Positions 37,791 to 46,143 of a stretch of DNA of 63,460 bases are shown here, piece by piece (within the stretch, counting starts at the first letter, position 1; each line of letters opens with the position of its first letter). The DNA comes from Lachnospiraceae bacterium. Its GTDB lineage: Bacteria; Bacillota; Clostridia; Lachnospirales; Lachnospiraceae. Under the pieces are notes generated by a model that ran no database searches, was not told the origin of the DNA, and saw only the letters and a program-made list of their open reading frames with translations. The stretch spans positions 1 to 63,460 of the forward strand of contig JAFTGN010000025.1 in NCBI GenBank assembly GCA_017457865.1, read 5' to 3'. The position numbers and the translations under genes are program-made.

Positions 37791-39281
37791 TTAGTTTACG
37801 CCTAAGATCTCTCTCACGGTCTTTTCCATATCGACAGTCTCGCATACTCTGTCATGTAACACAGCGGCACTGCGAATGTCTTCGATTGCCTGAGGCACTG
37901 CCACACCAGACAGACGATTTAACTCGTCTACCAGTTCAAAATCGGTCTGGCTGTCATAAGATGGGTCAATGGCATTCATGACACTTCTGGTAAACTTGTA
38001 TGGGCTGGCAGTAGAGGCAATCACTGCCTTCCTGGTATCACCGGTCTTTGCCACATACTTGTCATATACACAGGAAGCCACTGCGGTGTGGGTATCCATG
38101 ATATACCCTTCTGCATCATATACCTTCTTGATCTGTGCGGCGCACTCTGCCTCAGAAGCATAGTCTCCATAGAATTCGTCTAACTGTGCCTTCATGGCAT
38201 CTGTAATGCTGTACTTACCATCTGTCTTCAAAGACTCCATCAGAGAAGCATCTACGGCTGCATCTGCCCCTGCGATCTTATAGATCAAACGTTCCAGGTT
38301 ACTGGAGATCAAAATATCCATAGAAGGAGAAGTGGTCAGGATAAATGGACGGTTCTTATCATAGCATCCGGTTGCAAAGAAGTCACACAATACCTTATTG
38401 TCATTGGATGCACAGATCAGCTTATCGATCGGCACGCCCATGTTCTTTGCATAGTAAGCAGCCAGAATATTGCCGAAGTTACCAGTTGGTACTACCACAT
38501 TGATCTGCTCACCTTCTGCAATCTCACCGGACTGTAACAGCTGTGCGTATGCATATACATAATATGCCACCTGTGGTACCAGACGGCCAATGTTGATGGA
38601 GTTTGCAGAAGAGAACTGTAAGCCTGCTGCATCCAGGTCCTTCTTCAGCTGCTCATTGCCAAACATGGCCTTGACACCGTTCTGGGCATCATCAAAGTTA
38701 CCGGTAATGCCCACTACATAGGTATTGGCACCCTTCTGGGTCACCATCTGCTTCTCCTGAATGGGGCTGACGCCATTCTTTGGATAAAATACAACGATCT
38801 TGGTTCCTGGCACATCTGCAAAACCAGCCAAAGCGGCTTTACCGGTATCACCAGAAGTTGCAGTCAGGATGACGATGTCATTGCTGCAGTGATTCTTTCT
38901 GGCAGAAGTCACCATCAGATATGGGAGAATAGAAAGCGCCATATCCTTAAACGCAATGGTAGAACCATGGAACAACTCCAAATAGTATGCACCGTTTTTC
39001 TTTACCAGTGGTGCAATCTTTTCTGTATCAAACTTGCTGTCATAGGCATTGTTGATGCAATCCTTTAACTCTTCCTCTGTAAAGTCTGTAAAGAACTGCT
39101 TCATCACTACATACGCAGTTTCCTGATAACTCTTGCCTGCAAAAGCAGTAATGGGCTGATCCAGTGCTGGAATGCGATCCGGTACAAATAAACCGCCATC
39201 TTCTGCCAATCCCTGCAGGATCGCCTGAGATGCTGTCAATGCTTCCTTACCACCTCTGGTGCTTCTGTACAATAATTCCAT
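37791..39281 (-). CDS. thrC: Threonine synthase
   Basis: PLP enzyme converting O-phosphohomoserine to threonine. 496 residues, the long (yeast-like) form common in Clostridia. The PLP lysine is in STIAFKDMALS near residue 110, and the phosphate loop is in LTATSGDTGKAALAGF. N-terminal LYRSTRGG is typical. GGAGG lies 6 nt before the ATG. Encoded as a single gene after pyk, with a terminator at 37729. Confidence 0.96.
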   Translation of the reverse strand: MELLYRSTRGGKEALTASQAILQGLAEDGGLFVPDRIPALDQPITAFAGKSYQETAYVVMKQFFTDFTEEELKDCINNAYDSKFDTEKIAPLVKKNGAYYLELFHGSTIAFKDMALSILPYLMVTSARKNHCSNDIVILTATSGDTGKAALAGFADVPGTKIVVFYPKNGVSPIQEKQMVTQKGANTYVVGITGNFDDAQNGVKAMFGNEQLKKDLDAAGLQFSSANSINIGRLVPQVAYYVYAYAQLLQSGEIAEGEQINVVVPTGNFGNILAAYYAKNMGVPIDKLICASNDNKVLCDFFATGCYDKNRPFILTTSPSMDILISSNLERLIYKIAGADAAVDASLMESLKTDGKYSITDAMKAQLDEFYGDYASEAECAAQIKKVYDAEGYIMDTHTAVASCVYDKYVAKTGDTRKAVIASTASPYKFTRSVMNAIDPSYDSQTDFELVDELNRLSGVAVPQAIEDIRSAAVLHDRVCETVDMEKTVREILGVN

Positions 39282-39414
39282 TTCAATCCTCCATTTCGAA
39301 GTGTATCCATCATTTCGTTATTTTGTAAAAAGATTTCCTACAATGTTTTAGTCTACCATATACCCTTTCAAAAAACAAGCCATTTTGCTATAGAAGCAAC
39401 GCTTTTCCAATTTC

Positions 39415-41157
39415 TTATGAATTACAGGAAATGGTTCCCTTTTCTCCATCAATGGTGACGATGGCACCATTTTTCAAGATATCCGTAGCATGGACTGCCC
39501 CAATAATCACTGGAATATCCAAACTGTATCCTACTACCGCTGCATGGCAGTTTGGATCATCGGTTTCTACGACAATACCGGCAGCCTGCTTTAACTGGGC
39601 GATGATGCTGTTGTCGGTCTTCTTCACCACCACGATTTCTCCGCTCTTAAAGTTCTCCTGAATCTCTTTGGCATCCTTGCCCACGCACAAAGATGCACTT
39701 GCCTTCTTGCTGACCAGACCGGTTCCACGAAGGAGAATATGACCTACCACATGTACTTTGATCAGGTTCGTCATACCGGCCACACCCAGCGGCACACCGG
39801 CGGAGATCACCACCAATTCCCCTGATTTGACAATGCCCGCAGATTCTGCTGCTTCTACCGCATGTTCAAACAGATCATCCGTATTATACTCTTCCTTGAT
39901 CAACAATGGTGTCACACCCCAGGACAGATTCATCTGACGACAGACCTGTGGATTGGTACTGCATCCAATGATCGGACAGGAGGGACGATACTTGGAAATC
40001 ATCCGGGCAGTGGCACCGGACAATGTCACGGTAATGATGCCTGCCGCATTCAGATCCAGTGCAGTGGTACAGGTTGCATGAGAAATGGCATTGGTCACAT
40101 CCGGATTCACCAGCGAACTTCTGGCATAGAATCGATTTCTGTAATTGATATCCTTCTCTGTTCGTTTTGCAATCCGCACCATGGTTCGCAATGCCTCGAT
40201 GGGGTATGCACCGGCAGCTGTCTCACCGGACAACATAATGGCACTGGTGCCATCGTAAATGGCATTAGCCACGTCTGTAGACTCTGCACGAGTCGGACGT
40301 GGATTCTTCATCATGGAATCTAACATCTGTGTGGCAGTAATGACAATCTTCTCTGCATTGTATACTTTACGAATGATCTTCTTCTGAATGACCGGTACAT
40401 CCTCTAACGGAATCTCTACACCCATGTCCCCTCTGGCAACCATGATACCATCTGATACACGAATGATTTCATCAATATTGTCTACGCCCTGTGCATTTTC
40501 AATCTTGGCAATGATCCGCATGGTCGTACAGCCGTATTCATTCAGCAGTTTCCGAATCTGCATGATGTCATCCGCACTGCGCACAAAAGATGCGGCAAGA
40601 AAATCAAACCCATTTTCAATACCAAAGATGATGTCATCCCGATCCTTTTCACTCATATAAGGCATGGTCAAATTTACATTTGGTACATTGACTCCTTTAT
40701 AGTTGGAAATCACACCACCATTGACAATGGTACCAATGATATCTGTCTCATTGATGCTCATGACTTTCATCTCAATCAGACCATCATCAATCAAAATACG
40801 GGAACCAATAGACACATCATCAATCAGTCCTTTATATGTAATGGAAACAATCGTCTCATCTCCTAACACCTCTCTGGTGGTCAAGGTAAAGGTCTGTCCT
40901 GCGGTCAGTTCCACTTTTCCAGCACCAAAATTCTTGATTCGAATTTCTGGACCCTTCGTATCCAGCAAAGTAGCCACTGGCAGATTCAGTTCTGTACGAA
41001 GCCGCTCTACACGCTCTAAATTCTTTTTGTGCTGCGCATGATCCCCATGAGAAAAGTTAAAACGAGCTACATTCATTCCCTCTATCATCAACTTCCGTAA
41101 CACCTTATCATCTTCTGTCGCCGGTCCCAATGTACATATAATTTTTGTCTTTCTCAC
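39415..41157 (-). CDS. pyk: Pyruvate kinase with C-terminal PEP-utiliser-like domain
   Basis: Last step of glycolysis, PEP + ADP to pyruvate + ATP. Barrel motifs MNVARFNFSHGDH, MVARGDMGVEIPLEDV and TATQMLDSMM are intact. After residue 470 there is the extra domain found in Bacillus and Clostridia enzymes, with TGLVSKKASASLCVG and DDPNCHAAVVGYS in a PEP-utilising-enzyme swivelling fold. 580 residues. Start is GTG (41155-41157), preceded by GGAGG at 6 nt. Confidence 0.96.
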   Translation of the reverse strand: MRKTKIICTLGPATEDDKVLRKLMIEGMNVARFNFSHGDHAQHKKNLERVERLRTELNLPVATLLDTKGPEIRIKNFGAGKVELTAGQTFTLTTREVLGDETIVSITYKGLIDDVSIGSRILIDDGLIEMKVMSINETDIIGTIVNGGVISNYKGVNVPNVNLTMPYMSEKDRDDIIFGIENGFDFLAASFVRSADDIMQIRKLLNEYGCTTMRIIAKIENAQGVDNIDEIIRVSDGIMVARGDMGVEIPLEDVPVIQKKIIRKVYNAEKIVITATQMLDSMMKNPRPTRAESTDVANAIYDGTSAIMLSGETAAGAYPIEALRTMVRIAKRTEKDINYRNRFYARSSLVNPDVTNAISHATCTTALDLNAAGIITVTLSGATARMISKYRPSCPIIGCSTNPQVCRQMNLSWGVTPLLIKEEYNTDDLFEHAVEAAESAGIVKSGELVVISAGVPLGVAGMTNLIKVHVVGHILLRGTGLVSKKASASLCVGKDAKEIQENFKSGEIVVVKKTDNSIIAQLKQAAGIVVETDDPNCHAAVVGYSLDIPVIIGAVHATDILKNGAIVTIDGEKGTISCNS

Positions 41158-41288
41158 TTTTGTCCTCCATTTTCATCCTTGATTCCGAAACATTGTATCG
41201 TTCTTTCTTGTGCCCTCTTTGCCATCTTGTTCTGAACAGTGTCATTCGACTGATAGCTGGCACGCTTCCATCATATCACATCTGTTTC

Positions 41289-41900
41289 CTAATAGTACAA
41301 TTTCCCCTCCTCCACGATAGAAACTGTACCATTATGTGATTCTAATATTGTGACTCCACAATTTTTCTGCACACCGTCCTTCCAGAAATCCGCAATGGGT
41401 ATGGGTTTCACCGCTGAAAGCAGTCCACGCAGTGCCGCACCATGACAGGCAATGAGTATGGTTTCCTGCTCGTATGCCTCTGTGTGAATCAACTCCCGCA
41501 AAAATGTGCTGGTTCGTTCCATCAACTGCTCTATGGATTCTCCATCTTCCGGGCATACATACCGCTCCGGATGTTCAAAAAAATTCACCAACTGCACATC
41601 TCCTATGATTCCTGCTTCTGGATGATGCACCAAACCTTCCAATGAACCAAAACTGATTTCCCGTAATCTGGGCTCTACAATAACAGGAATCTGCCTGTCC
41701 CCCACAATCATTCGAGCCGTCTCTGCGGCACGTACCAACGGACTGGTAAACACACGATCAAAGGAAATATCCTTCATTCCTTCCGCAGTCAGCTTCGCCA
41801 CCCGAATGCCATTTTCATTCAATGGCACATCAGAATGTCCCTGCAAACGGCGAATCCTATTCCAATCCGTCTCACCGTGTCTGATGATATAAATCTTCAT
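41289..41900 (-). CDS. Histidine phosphatase family protein
   Basis: Cytoplasmic phosphoglycerate-mutase-like phosphatase of 203 residues. The phosphohistidine motif IIRHGETDWN opens the protein, the basic pocket arginine is in SPLVRAAETA, an acidic residue in EISFGSLEG and the second histidine in IACHGAALRG. The substrate is unknown (a CobC-like or general phosphomonoesterase role is possible). I start at the ATG at 41900 (CAGGAG 11 nt upstream), since longer frames begin within the -35 box of the promoter at 41965-41993. Confidence 0.9.
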   Translation of the reverse strand: MKIYIIRHGETDWNRIRRLQGHSDVPLNENGIRVAKLTAEGMKDISFDRVFTSPLVRAAETARMIVGDRQIPVIVEPRLREISFGSLEGLVHHPEAGIIGDVQLVNFFEHPERYVCPEDGESIEQLMERTSTFLRELIHTEAYEQETILIACHGAALRGLLSAVKPIPIADFWKDGVQKNCGVTILESHNGTVSIVEEGKLYY

Positions 41901-41964
41901 GTCTTCTGTACTCCTGTTTTTCTGACACTTTGCGAGCACACGTTCATACCGCAAAGATAACTTT

Positions 41965-41993
41965 ATTATAATACAGTGAAAAAGTTTGTGCAA
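41965..41993 (-). promoter_or_regulatory. Promoter of the histidine phosphatase gene
   Basis: Minus strand TTGCAC (41988-41993), 17-bp spacer, TATAAT (41965-41970). Confidence 0.8.
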
Positions 41994-42074
41994 TATTAGA
42001 AACTTTTTTATGTGGCAATTTTGGACATATCACTTTCCAGTCAAAACCACTGGCTAAGCGGTGGTCTTGAATAC

Positions 42075-42111
42075 GCAAAAAGCGACATAATCAAAACTGA
42101 TCATGTCGCTT
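42075..42111 (-). terminator. Terminator after the tRNA-Asn/Arg pair
   Basis: AGCGACATGATCA pairs with TGATTATGTCGCT on the minus strand, followed by a T run. Confidence 0.88.
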
Positions 42112-42126
42112 CCTCATTTACAAAGA

Positions 42127-42200
<74 letters not shown>

Positions 42201-42204
42201 ACAG

Positions 42205-42276
42205 CTCCCCGAGCAGGGCTCGAACCTGCAACACCGCGGTTAACAGCCGCGTGCTCTACCATTGAGCTATCGAGGA
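42205..42276 (-). tRNA. tRNA-Asn (GTT)
   Basis: Acceptor TCCTCGA/TCGGGGA, anticodon stem CGCGG/CCGCG with loop CTGTTAA, so GTT. Four nt before tRNA-Arg in transcription order. Confidence 0.94.
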
Positions 42277-42302
42277 ATGTGTTGTTTTTCTCAACAGAAC
42301 TT

Positions 42303-42330
42303 ATTATACCACATTCATTCTATATGTCAA
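42303..42330 (-). promoter_or_regulatory. Promoter of the tRNA-Asn/Arg pair
   Basis: Minus strand TTGACA (42325-42330), 16-bp spacer, TATAAT (42303-42308). The remaining gap to rplT (42331-42539) shows only an imperfect TGTATAC/GTATACA hairpin near 42440-42466. Confidence 0.88.
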
Positions 42331-42539
42331 GCGTTTTTTTAATCATTTTTCAAATTTTTGATTTTTTTGAAACAATTAAAACAACGAGCAAAATGTACTG
42401 CTTATATCCTGTCATTCTGTTAAATTCTATCACGATTCCAATGTATACCGCCAATCTCTGGCAGTATACACGGTATCATACACTGTCATATAGATAGTGA
42501 TTCTTCCTACTATCCTCACGAACTACAAGTCCAGAATCA

Positions 42540-42896
42540 TTAAGCAAGCTTTTCCTTTGCTACATCTACCAGCTTTGCAAAGCCTTCTGCATCATATACA
42601 GCCATGTCAGCCAGTACCTTACGGTTCAGATCTACGTTTGCCAGCTTCAAGCCGTACATAAACTTGCTGTAAGACAGACCATTCAATCTTGCTGCTGCAT
42701 TGATACGAGCGATCCACAGCTGTCTATACTGTCTCTTCTTCTGCTTTCTGCCTGCATATGCAGATGTCAAAGCTCTCATTACAGACTGCTTTGCACATCT
42801 GTACTGCTTGGAACGAGAGCCATAGTAACCTCTGGCCATCTTTAAAACTTTCTTATGCTTACGCTTAGCGTTCATTCCGCCTTTCACTCTTGCCAT
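42540..42896 (-). CDS. rplT: 50S ribosomal protein L20
   Basis: 118 residues, with the basic N-terminal [15 protein letters not shown] extension and [15 protein letters not shown] that bind 23S rRNA. In Firmicutes L20 also represses its own infC-rpmI-rplT operon through the leader. AGGAGG lies 9 nt before the ATG. Third gene of the operon. Confidence 0.98.
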   Translation of the reverse strand: MARVKGGMNAKRKHKKVLKMARGYYGSRSKQYRCAKQSVMRALTSAYAGRKQKKRQYRQLWIARINAAARLNGLSYSKFMYGLKLANVDLNRKVLADMAVYDAEGFAKLVDVAKEKLA

Positions 42897-42955
42897 TGTC
42901 TTATCCTCCTGAATTCTTCAATATATCTCAGATTTTTGTTTTTTACCACAAAAAA

Positions 42956-43153
42956 TTATAAATATGGTAAAATCTTCTTCATCGTCTTCTCGTTTGCAGA
43001 GTCTACGATAGCTGCCTTTCTCAGATTTCTCTTTGTCTTAGCAGACTTCTTTGTTAAGATATGGCTCTTATAAGCTTTCATTCTCTTTAATTTACCAGTA
43101 CCGGTTTTCTTAAAACGCTTTGCTGCTGCGCTCTTTGTCTTTAACTTTGGCAT
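42956..43153 (-). CDS. rpmI: 50S ribosomal protein L35
   Basis: 65-residue basic protein starting [18 protein letters not shown]. The ATG two codons earlier sits only 2 nt from AGGAGG, so the second ATG (43153, 8-nt spacing) is the likely start. Lies between infC and rplT as in most Firmicutes. Confidence 0.97.
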   Translation of the reverse strand: MPKLKTKSAAAKRFKKTGTGKLKRMKAYKSHILTKKSAKTKRNLRKAAIVDSANEKTMKKILPYL

Positions 43154-43188
43154 TGTCATTTCCTCCTGACTGATTAAGATAATTTACA

Positions 43189-43215
43189 GTAACTGTTCAG
43201 TAGCCTCACAGTTAC
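43189..43215. repeat. Solo hairpin from the left end of repeat family 1
   Basis: GTAACTGT-N11-ACAGTTAC, the first 27 bp of the 134-bp element on its own, starting 11 nt past the infC stop codon, inside the infC-rpmI spacer. Confidence 0.75.
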
Positions 43216-43226
43216 AATTTATGATA

Positions 43227-43733
43227 CTAACGCTTCGGAGATAAAATCAGGCTCAGACTCTTCCCTTCAAGCTTCGCCGGCTTATCTACGACCGCAATCT
43301 CCTTCAGACCTTCGAAGAAATCATCCAGAATGTATCTGGACTCTGCCATATGGCTCATCTCACGTCCACGGAAACGTAATGTAACCTTTACCTTGTCACC
43401 TTTTCCAAGGAACTTGCGTGCGTTGTTCATCTTAGTATTGATGTCGTTTGTATCAATATTCGGTGACAAACGAATCTCCTTTACCTCGACGACCTTCTGC
43501 TTCTTTCTTGCTTCTTTTTCTTTTCTGGCCATCTCATAACGATACTTTCCGTAATCAATGATCTTGCACACTGGTGGTTTTGCATTTGGAGCAATCTTCA
43601 CCAAATCCAACTCTGCTTCTCTGGCAAGCTTCATCGCTTCCTTAGAAGACATGATTCCTAACTGTTCTCCGCTTTCACTTACAACCCGGACTTCCTTGTC
43701 ACGAATCTGCTCGTTAATCATTAACTCGCTAAT
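43227..43733 (-). CDS. infC: Translation initiation factor IF-3, ATT start
   Basis: IF-3 prevents subunit joining and checks the start codon. The protein contains INEQIRDKEVRVV and a KGDKVKVTLRFRGREM C-domain. The best start is the ATT at 43733 (ATT AGC GAG TTA ATG ATT AAC), with GGGGGTG 7 nt upstream. Non-canonical ATT/ATA starts are the known basis of IF-3 autoregulation in infC. The internal ATG at 43721 has no ribosome site. 168 residues. Heads infC-rpmI-rplT; the transcript has a leader of about 270 nt with an attenuator. Confidence 0.93.
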   Translation of the reverse strand: MSELMINEQIRDKEVRVVSESGEQLGIMSSKEAMKLAREAELDLVKIAPNAKPPVCKIIDYGKYRYEMARKEKEARKKQKVVEVKEIRLSPNIDTNDINTKMNNARKFLGKGDKVKVTLRFRGREMSHMAESRYILDDFFEGLKEIAVVDKPAKLEGKSLSLILSPKR

Positions 43734-43857
43734 AACTGTGCACCCCCATCGTCTAATTTCTGGTACTTGATACAAATTACAGTACATAAGAAAAGAATTC
43801 TGCAACAGCAGATTACTTGCGTCAAACATTTTTGCATAATAGACCTTTCCTATCACG

Positions 43858-43887
43858 TAAAAAAAGTGGACAGCATACACTATCCAC
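43858..43887 (-). terminator. Leader attenuator of the infC-rpmI-rplT operon
   Basis: Minus strand GTGGATAG-TGTATG-CTGTCCAC followed by seven T, 125 nt before infC. An upstream leader segment GAGTATCCACTC (near 43938-43949) can pair with GTGGATA of the left arm and so compete with the terminator. This matches the logic of the L20 leader in Firmicutes. Confidence 0.75.
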
Positions 43888-44008
43888 CTCAAAAACACTT
43901 TCAAGTATAAACCCAAGTCGCCTCCTGCGCTAAGGTGAGAGTGGATACTCTGCTTTCTTTTCTATCACTGATGTGTTGTGGAACTGATCAATCCTCACAA
44001 CATTGTGT

Positions 44009-44037
44009 ATGATATCACACTTACGCTCTGCTGTCAA
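44009..44037 (-). promoter_or_regulatory. Promoter of infC-rpmI-rplT
   Basis: Minus strand TTGACA (44032-44037), 17-bp spacer, TATCAT (44009-44014). The -35 overlaps the trmD stop codon. Confidence 0.85.
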
Positions 44038-44780
44038 CCATTTTTTTGCATTTGATTGCGCAATTCTTCCAGATACTGCTGCTCCTTTTTGGAAAGTGCC
44101 GCATCTTTCAAAAGATCCGGACGCCACTGTAATGTCCGGGCAATGGACTGCTGTCTGCGCCATTTTTCAATATTGGCATGATGACCAGATAGCAGCACAT
44201 CTGGCACCCGCTTTCCCATAAATTCTTCCGGACGGGTGTACTGGGGATATTCCAGCAGATTGTCATGAAAAGACTCTATATCTGCTGACAACTCATTGTT
44301 CAACACGCCGGGAACCAATCTGGAAATGCAGTCAATCATCATCATGGCTGGCAGTTCTCCCCCGGTCAATACATAATCTCCTGCAGAAATCTGGTCTGTC
44401 ACCACCAATTCCAGAGCCCGTTCATCAATTCCTTCATAATGACCGCATAAAAAGACCAGTTCTTCCTCTGCGGCAAGTTCCTCCGCTACCTTCTGGTTGA
44501 ACACTCTCCCCTGGGGGGTCAGATAAATCACTCTGGGCTTATGTCCAATCCGCTCTTCCAATGCCTTGCACGCATCATACACCGGCTGTGGTCCCATAAC
44601 CATACCTGCACCGCCGCCATAAGGATAATCATCTACTTTGTGATGTTTGTTGGTGGAATAATCCCGAATATTGATGGCTTCCAGAGAAATCAACTTCTTC
44701 TCCATAGCACGCCCCAAAATACTGGTGCCAAGCCCCTGGGTGATCATTTCTGGAAAAAGCGTCAACACATAAAAGTTCAT
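44034..44780 (-). CDS. trmD: tRNA (guanine-N1)-methyltransferase
   Basis: Methylates G37 of tRNAs reading CNN codons with SAM, preventing frameshifts. SPOUT trefoil-knot enzyme of 248 residues. Knot motifs are YLTPQGRVFNQ, CGHYEGIDERA and SAGDYVLTGGELPAMM. AGGGG lies 6 nt before the ATG. It ends the ylxM-ffh-rpsP-khpA-rimM-trmD series; rplS, which often follows trmD, is not here, and the infC operon comes next. Confidence 0.97.
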   Translation of the reverse strand: MNFYVLTLFPEMITQGLGTSILGRAMEKKLISLEAINIRDYSTNKHHKVDDYPYGGGAGMVMGPQPVYDACKALEERIGHKPRVIYLTPQGRVFNQKVAEELAAEEELVFLCGHYEGIDERALELVVTDQISAGDYVLTGGELPAMMMIDCISRLVPGVLNNELSADIESFHDNLLEYPQYTRPEEFMGKRVPDVLLSGHHANIEKWRRQQSIARTLQWRPDLLKDAALSKKEQQYLEELRNQMQKNG

Positions 44781-44851
44781 ACCTATCCCCTATCTTGCTT
44801 TCTTACCATTTTCACTGACTAATGCCACGTAAAAATAAAAACACTATCCTT

Positions 44852-45364
44852 TTACAGATCCAGCAATCCCGGAATCACATGAATGGTCATACGGTCTTCC
44901 TCTAAATCCACATTCAGTATGCAATCTTTAATCGCCGGAATCATATATTCTTTTCCAGCCTCTCCTCTGACGATATACACATCATTGGCACCGGTCTCAT
45001 ACACCTGTACCAGTGTCCCCAGTACAGTTCCCTCTTCCGTCACCACTTCCATATCCAGCAGATCGGCAATGTAATTTTCATCTTCTTCGCAAGGCACAGC
45101 ATCCTCTCTGTGGATGTATAATTCACTTTGACGAAAATTCTCTACATCATTCAGATTGTCCAGTCCCTTAAATTTCAAAATCACCTGATTCTTAAAATAC
45201 TTCACCCCAGTGATATGCAGGGTCTGCTGTACCTTTCCATTGTCTAAAATCACTTCATCTAACTCTTCAAAACGGGTCGGGTCATCAGTGGTGGGAAATA
45301 CCTTCACCTCTCCACGAACACCATGTGTGGTCGTCACCACACCTACACGCAATAATTCTTCCAT
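44852..45364 (-). CDS. rimM: Ribosome maturation factor RimM
   Basis: Assists 30S head assembly and binds S19. N-terminal RVGVVTTTHGVRGEVKVFP and the C-terminal PRC-barrel with DLLDMEVVTEEG and MIPAIKDCILNVDLEEDRM are intact. 170 residues, standard length. Upstream of trmD as is nearly universal. Confidence 0.95.
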   Translation of the reverse strand: MEELLRVGVVTTTHGVRGEVKVFPTTDDPTRFEELDEVILDNGKVQQTLHITGVKYFKNQVILKFKGLDNLNDVENFRQSELYIHREDAVPCEEDENYIADLLDMEVVTEEGTVLGTLVQVYETGANDVYIVRGEAGKEYMIPAIKDCILNVDLEEDRMTIHVIPGLLDL

Positions 45365-45420
45365 ATTGAATTTCTATCCTCATCTGGTGTGTTTACTACA
45401 CCTTTTCTATGAAGAAAAGA

Positions 45421-45445
45421 CCGCTGTAGTCTTCTATTACAGCGG
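45421..45445 (-). terminator. Hairpin between khpA and rimM
   Basis: CCGCTGTA pairs with TACAGCGG; on the minus strand TCTTTTCTT follows. It could act as a leaky terminator lowering rimM-trmD relative to ribosomal protein genes. Confidence 0.5.
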
Positions 45446-45465
45446 CCTGTCTGCTTTACTCATTT

Positions 45466-45492
45466 GCAACTGTTCCATCTCTGCACAGTTAC
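45466..45492. repeat. Solo hairpin related to repeat family 1, overlapping the khpA stop
   Basis: GCAACTGT-N11-ACAGTTAC; the khpA TAA stop codon (45489-45491) lies within its arm. Confidence 0.65.
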
Positions 45493-45716
45493 TCTATTTC
45501 CACAATTACCTTCTTGTCTTCTCTGGTTGCGGCAGCCTTCACCACAGAACGGATTGCTCTTGCAATTCTGCCCTGTTTGCCGATTACCTTACCCATATCA
45601 GAAGGTGCTACCTTCAAAGAAACAACGATTCCATTCTCTGTTTCTTCTTCTGTCACAACCACTTCATCGGGATTGTCTACCAGTGACTTTGCAATGACTT
45701 CTACTAATTCTCTCAT
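45489..45716 (-). CDS. khpA: KH domain RNA-binding protein (KhpA/YlqC)
   Basis: 75-residue single KH-domain protein that binds RNA and, with KhpB, influences cell division and envelope genes in Firmicutes. The GXXG loop is in VIGKQGRIARAIR. ATG at 45716 preceded by GGGAGG at 5 nt. Sits between rpsP and rimM, its usual place. Confidence 0.93.
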   Translation of the reverse strand: MRELVEVIAKSLVDNPDEVVVTEEETENGIVVSLKVAPSDMGKVIGKQGRIARAIRSVVKAAATREDKKVIVEIE

Positions 45717-45777
45717 TGAAACCTCCCTGACTGCCGGATTGACCGGCGACAAATGTGGTCAAAAGATTCCTTCGGAA

Positions 45778-46023
45778 TTACTTCTCGATGCCTGCGATCT
45801 TCAATAACTTTGCAACAGTCTCGGTTGGCTGTGCGCCGTTGTTTAACCATTTCTTAGCGGACTCTTCATCAAACTTGATGACACTCGGCTCCTTTGTTGG
45901 ATCATAGTAACCAATCTCCTCAATAAATCTACCATCTCTTGGAGATCTTGCATCTGCTACTACTACTCTGTAGAAAGGTGCCTTCTTCTGTCCCATTCTC
46001 TTTAATCTCATCTTAACAGCCAT
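45778..46023 (-). CDS. rpsP: 30S ribosomal protein S16
   Basis: 81-residue protein with the standard [19 protein letters not shown] start and [19 protein letters not shown] motif. Cotranscribed with ffh and khpA. Confidence 0.98.
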   Translation of the reverse strand: MAVKMRLKRMGQKKAPFYRVVVADARSPRDGRFIEEIGYYDPTKEPSVIKFDEESAKKWLNNGAQPTETVAKLLKIAGIEK

Positions 46024-46143
46024 TGTAATGTTCCTCCATACAATAAATTAATATAATAAAATAATATAAATGTGGTAACGATTCCAAGTCAGGCGCAATG
46101 TTCCTTTTCTGATTACGCTGTGGCTTCATCTGTTACATCTATG

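Noticed and set aside
43734-43916. Long N-terminal extension of infC from an upstream ATG
   Set aside because: It crosses the leader terminator, and IF-3 proteins begin close to the INEQIRD motif; the ATT start explains the data better.
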